From Chryseobacterium gleum (GTDB taxonomy: Bacteria > Bacteroidota > Bacteroidia > Flavobacteriales_D > Sanyastnellaceae), in NCBI GenBank assembly GCA_945897395.1, contig CAMDFE010000084.1:1-6740 (forward strand): a DNA stretch of 6,740 nucleotides, given 5' to 3'. The stretch's first letter is position 1. Every line of letters starts with the position of its first letter. Position numbers and translations under genes: made by a program. The notes beneath the pieces were generated by a model. It did no database searches. It was not told the origin of the DNA and saw only the letters and a list, made by a program, of their open reading frames with translations. Positions 5,484 to 6,740 of this stretch are shown here, piece by piece.

Positions 5484-6740
5484 ATGAAAAAGAAAATTGT
5501 CCTGTTTTTTGTTGTCCAATCGCTTATTACAGCCACTGCTTGGGCACAACCAGATCCGAAAACAACTACAGATAAATTCGCGTCGTTGTTGAACTACATC
5601 GAATACATGTACGTCGACTCGGTAAACTCAAAAGAACTTACAGAAAAAGCAATCATTTCATTGTTGGAAGAATTGGATCCCCACTCAACCTACATCAGCG
5701 CTGAAGAATTACAAGAAGCCAACGAGCCGTTGGAAGGAAGTTTCGATGGAATTGGCGTTCAGTTCAACATACTTCACGACACCATTATGGTAGTTGAACC
5801 CATTCAGGGCGGTCCTTCTGAGAAGTTGGGAATTCGTGGTGGAGATAAAATTGTAACCGTTGACGGTGTGAATGTTGCTGGCGTTGGCATGAAGAACACC
5901 GATGTTTTCAAGAAGCTTCGTGGTCCACGCGGAACGAAAGTAAAAGTGGGCATTTTACGCAAAGGTGTGAAAGGAGTTGCTACCTACGAAATCATTCGCG
6001 ATAAAATTCCAATCTATTCTATCGATGCGGCATACATGGCTGCTGAGGGAGTGGGATACATTAAAGTATCTCGATTTGCGAAGACAACAACGGAAGAGTT
6101 GCGCAAGGCGTTAGACGACTTGAAGAAAAAAGGAATGCGCGATTTAGTGTTAGACCTTCAAGACAACGGTGGTGGAATGTTAAGCGCAGCGATTGACATG
6201 TGTGATGAGTTTTTGGATAAAGACAAATTGATTGTATTCACAAAAGGACGTGCTTTCCCGGAGGAGAAAACAAATGCAAAGCCGCGTGTTAAAGGAAGAT
6301 TTGAAGAGGGGCGATTGGTTGTGTTAATTGATGAATCTTCAGCTAGTGCAAGTGAAATTGTAAGTGGTGCCATTCAAGATTGGGACCGTGGGGTTATTGT
6401 TGGAAGAAGATCGTTTGGAAAAGGATTGGTTCAACGTCCAGTTCCATTACCCGACGGATCTATGGTTCGCTTAACCGTTCAGAAGTATTATACACCTGCT
6501 GGAAGATGCATTCAGAAACCTTACGAGAAAGGATTGGAAGATTACGAGATGGATTATTTGAAGCGATTGAAGAACGGTGAGTTCTTCCATGCAGATAGCA
6601 TTAAGTTTTCTGAAAAGGATAAATACGAAACGCGTTTGACGCATCGCACGGTATATGGCGGTGGTGGAATTATGCCAGATGTTTTTGTTCCATTGGATAC
6701 GTCTGAGAACAGCAAGTATTTTTCGAATCTTCTTCGTGTT
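5484..6740 (+). CDS. S41 family C-terminal processing peptidase, PDZ-containing (3'-partial)
   Basis: Serine protease of the CtpA/Prc (tail-specific protease) family, exported and acting in the envelope. The frame is open from the ATG at 5484 to the right edge (419 residues) with no stop. Residues 1-21 are a signal peptide (MKKK, hydrophobic core, AWA before Gln22). A helical N-terminal stretch with LDPHSTYIS leads into a PDZ domain at about 84-170, with carboxylate loop GIGV (89-92) and RGGDKIVTVDGV. The protease core follows, with YIKVSRF and LVLDLQDNGGGML. By alignment to E. coli Prc (S452, K477, Q481), the catalytic residues are Ser288 in SSASASEIVSGA, Lys313 in SFGKGLVQ and Gln317; the spacing is identical. 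YYTPAGRCIQKPYEKGL and YGGGGIMPDVFVPLD are typical of Bacteroidota members. By family, it trims or degrades envelope proteins at their C-termini; the substrate cannot be read from the sequence. No Shine-Dalgarno motif is seen. It may be cotranscribed with the TPM cluster or start independently, depending on the hairpin at 5446-5469. Confidence 0.95.
   Translation, partial: MKKKIVLFFVVQSLITATAWAQPDPKTTTDKFASLLNYIEYMYVDSVNSKELTEKAIISLLEELDPHSTYISAEELQEANEPLEGSFDGIGVQFNILHDTIMVVEPIQGGPSEKLGIRGGDKIVTVDGVNVAGVGMKNTDVFKKLRGPRGTKVKVGILRKGVKGVATYEIIRDKIPIYSIDAAYMAAEGVGYIKVSRFAKTTTEELRKALDDLKKKGMRDLVLDLQDNGGGMLSAAIDMCDEFLDKDKLIVFTKGRAFPEEKTNAKPRVKGRFEEGRLVVLIDESSASASEIVSGAIQDWDRGVIVGRRSFGKGLVQRPVPLPDGSMVRLTVQKYYTPAGRCIQKPYEKGLEDYEMDYLKRLKNGEFFHADSIKFSEKDKYETRLTHRTVYGGGGIMPDVFVPLDTSENSKYFSNLLRV

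Noticed and set aside
5274..5549. Minus-strand frame encoding a proline-rich protein opposite the glycine-rich tail
   Set aside because: Runs of GGN codons read as proline on the opposite strand, so it is a mirror of the TPM gene's tail with no homology or start context of its own.
6158..6580. Short frames on both strands within 6158-6580
   Set aside because: They lie inside the S41 protease gene, whose frame is open and carries catalytic motifs throughout this stretch. The short frames match no recognisable family.
1..6740. Mobile element, phage, CRISPR, toxin-antitoxin or defence system
   Set aside because: No transposase, integrase, terminal repeats, spaced direct repeats or nuclease motifs were seen. 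Every gene belongs to a recognisable housekeeping or envelope family, and there is no sign of recent transfer.

Overview
The window reads as an ordinary chromosomal segment of a Bacteroidota bacterium, most likely from the Flavobacteriia/Flavobacteriales side. The evidence is a type IX secretion (T9SS) C-terminal sorting domain on the first protein, a CHU_C-type Ig-like domain that is common in this phylum, start codons preceded by A-rich sequence rather than Shine-Dalgarno motifs, and an HtpG of Bacteroidota character. The genus cannot be fixed from the sequence. All six genes lie on the + strand, and no stretch longer than 300 bases lacks a gene. I see no RNA genes, IS elements, CRISPR arrays or phage genes.

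Layout. (1) Positions 1-1511 hold the 3' part of a large secreted, multi-domain T9SS cargo protein whose start lies left of the window. A textbook intrinsic terminator (10-bp stem, GCAA loop, T-run) follows it at 1532-1559. (2) htpG, the bacterial Hsp90, best starts at the ATG at 1641 and ends at 3524. (3) After 49 AT-rich bases comes a tight three-gene cluster: a LemA family protein (3574-4164), a small cytoplasmic TPM-domain protein (4164-4589, sharing 1 base with lemA) and an exported, membrane-anchored TPM-domain protein with a glycine-rich tail (4561-5400, overlapping its predecessor by 29 bases). (4) A strong 9-bp hairpin (5446-5469) lies in the 83-base gap before an S41 C-terminal processing protease (5484 to the right edge). 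That protease has its signal peptide, PDZ domain and Ser-Lys-Gln catalytic residues, but its stop codon lies outside the window.

How the genes fit together. LemA plus one or two TPM proteins is a recurrent but poorly understood bacterial arrangement. The overlapping ends here argue for translational coupling and probably a membrane-associated assembly, with LemA and the large TPM protein anchored in the membrane and the small TPM protein on the cytoplasmic side. HtpG and the S41 protease flank it; both are protein quality-control factors, so an envelope or stress-related neighbourhood is a reasonable but unproven reading.

Nothing here clearly amounts to a new system. The points most worth a second look are the coupled LemA-TPM-TPM cluster, the jelly-roll-like module apparently inserted inside an Ig-like domain of the T9SS cargo, and the hairpin just ahead of the S41 protease start.
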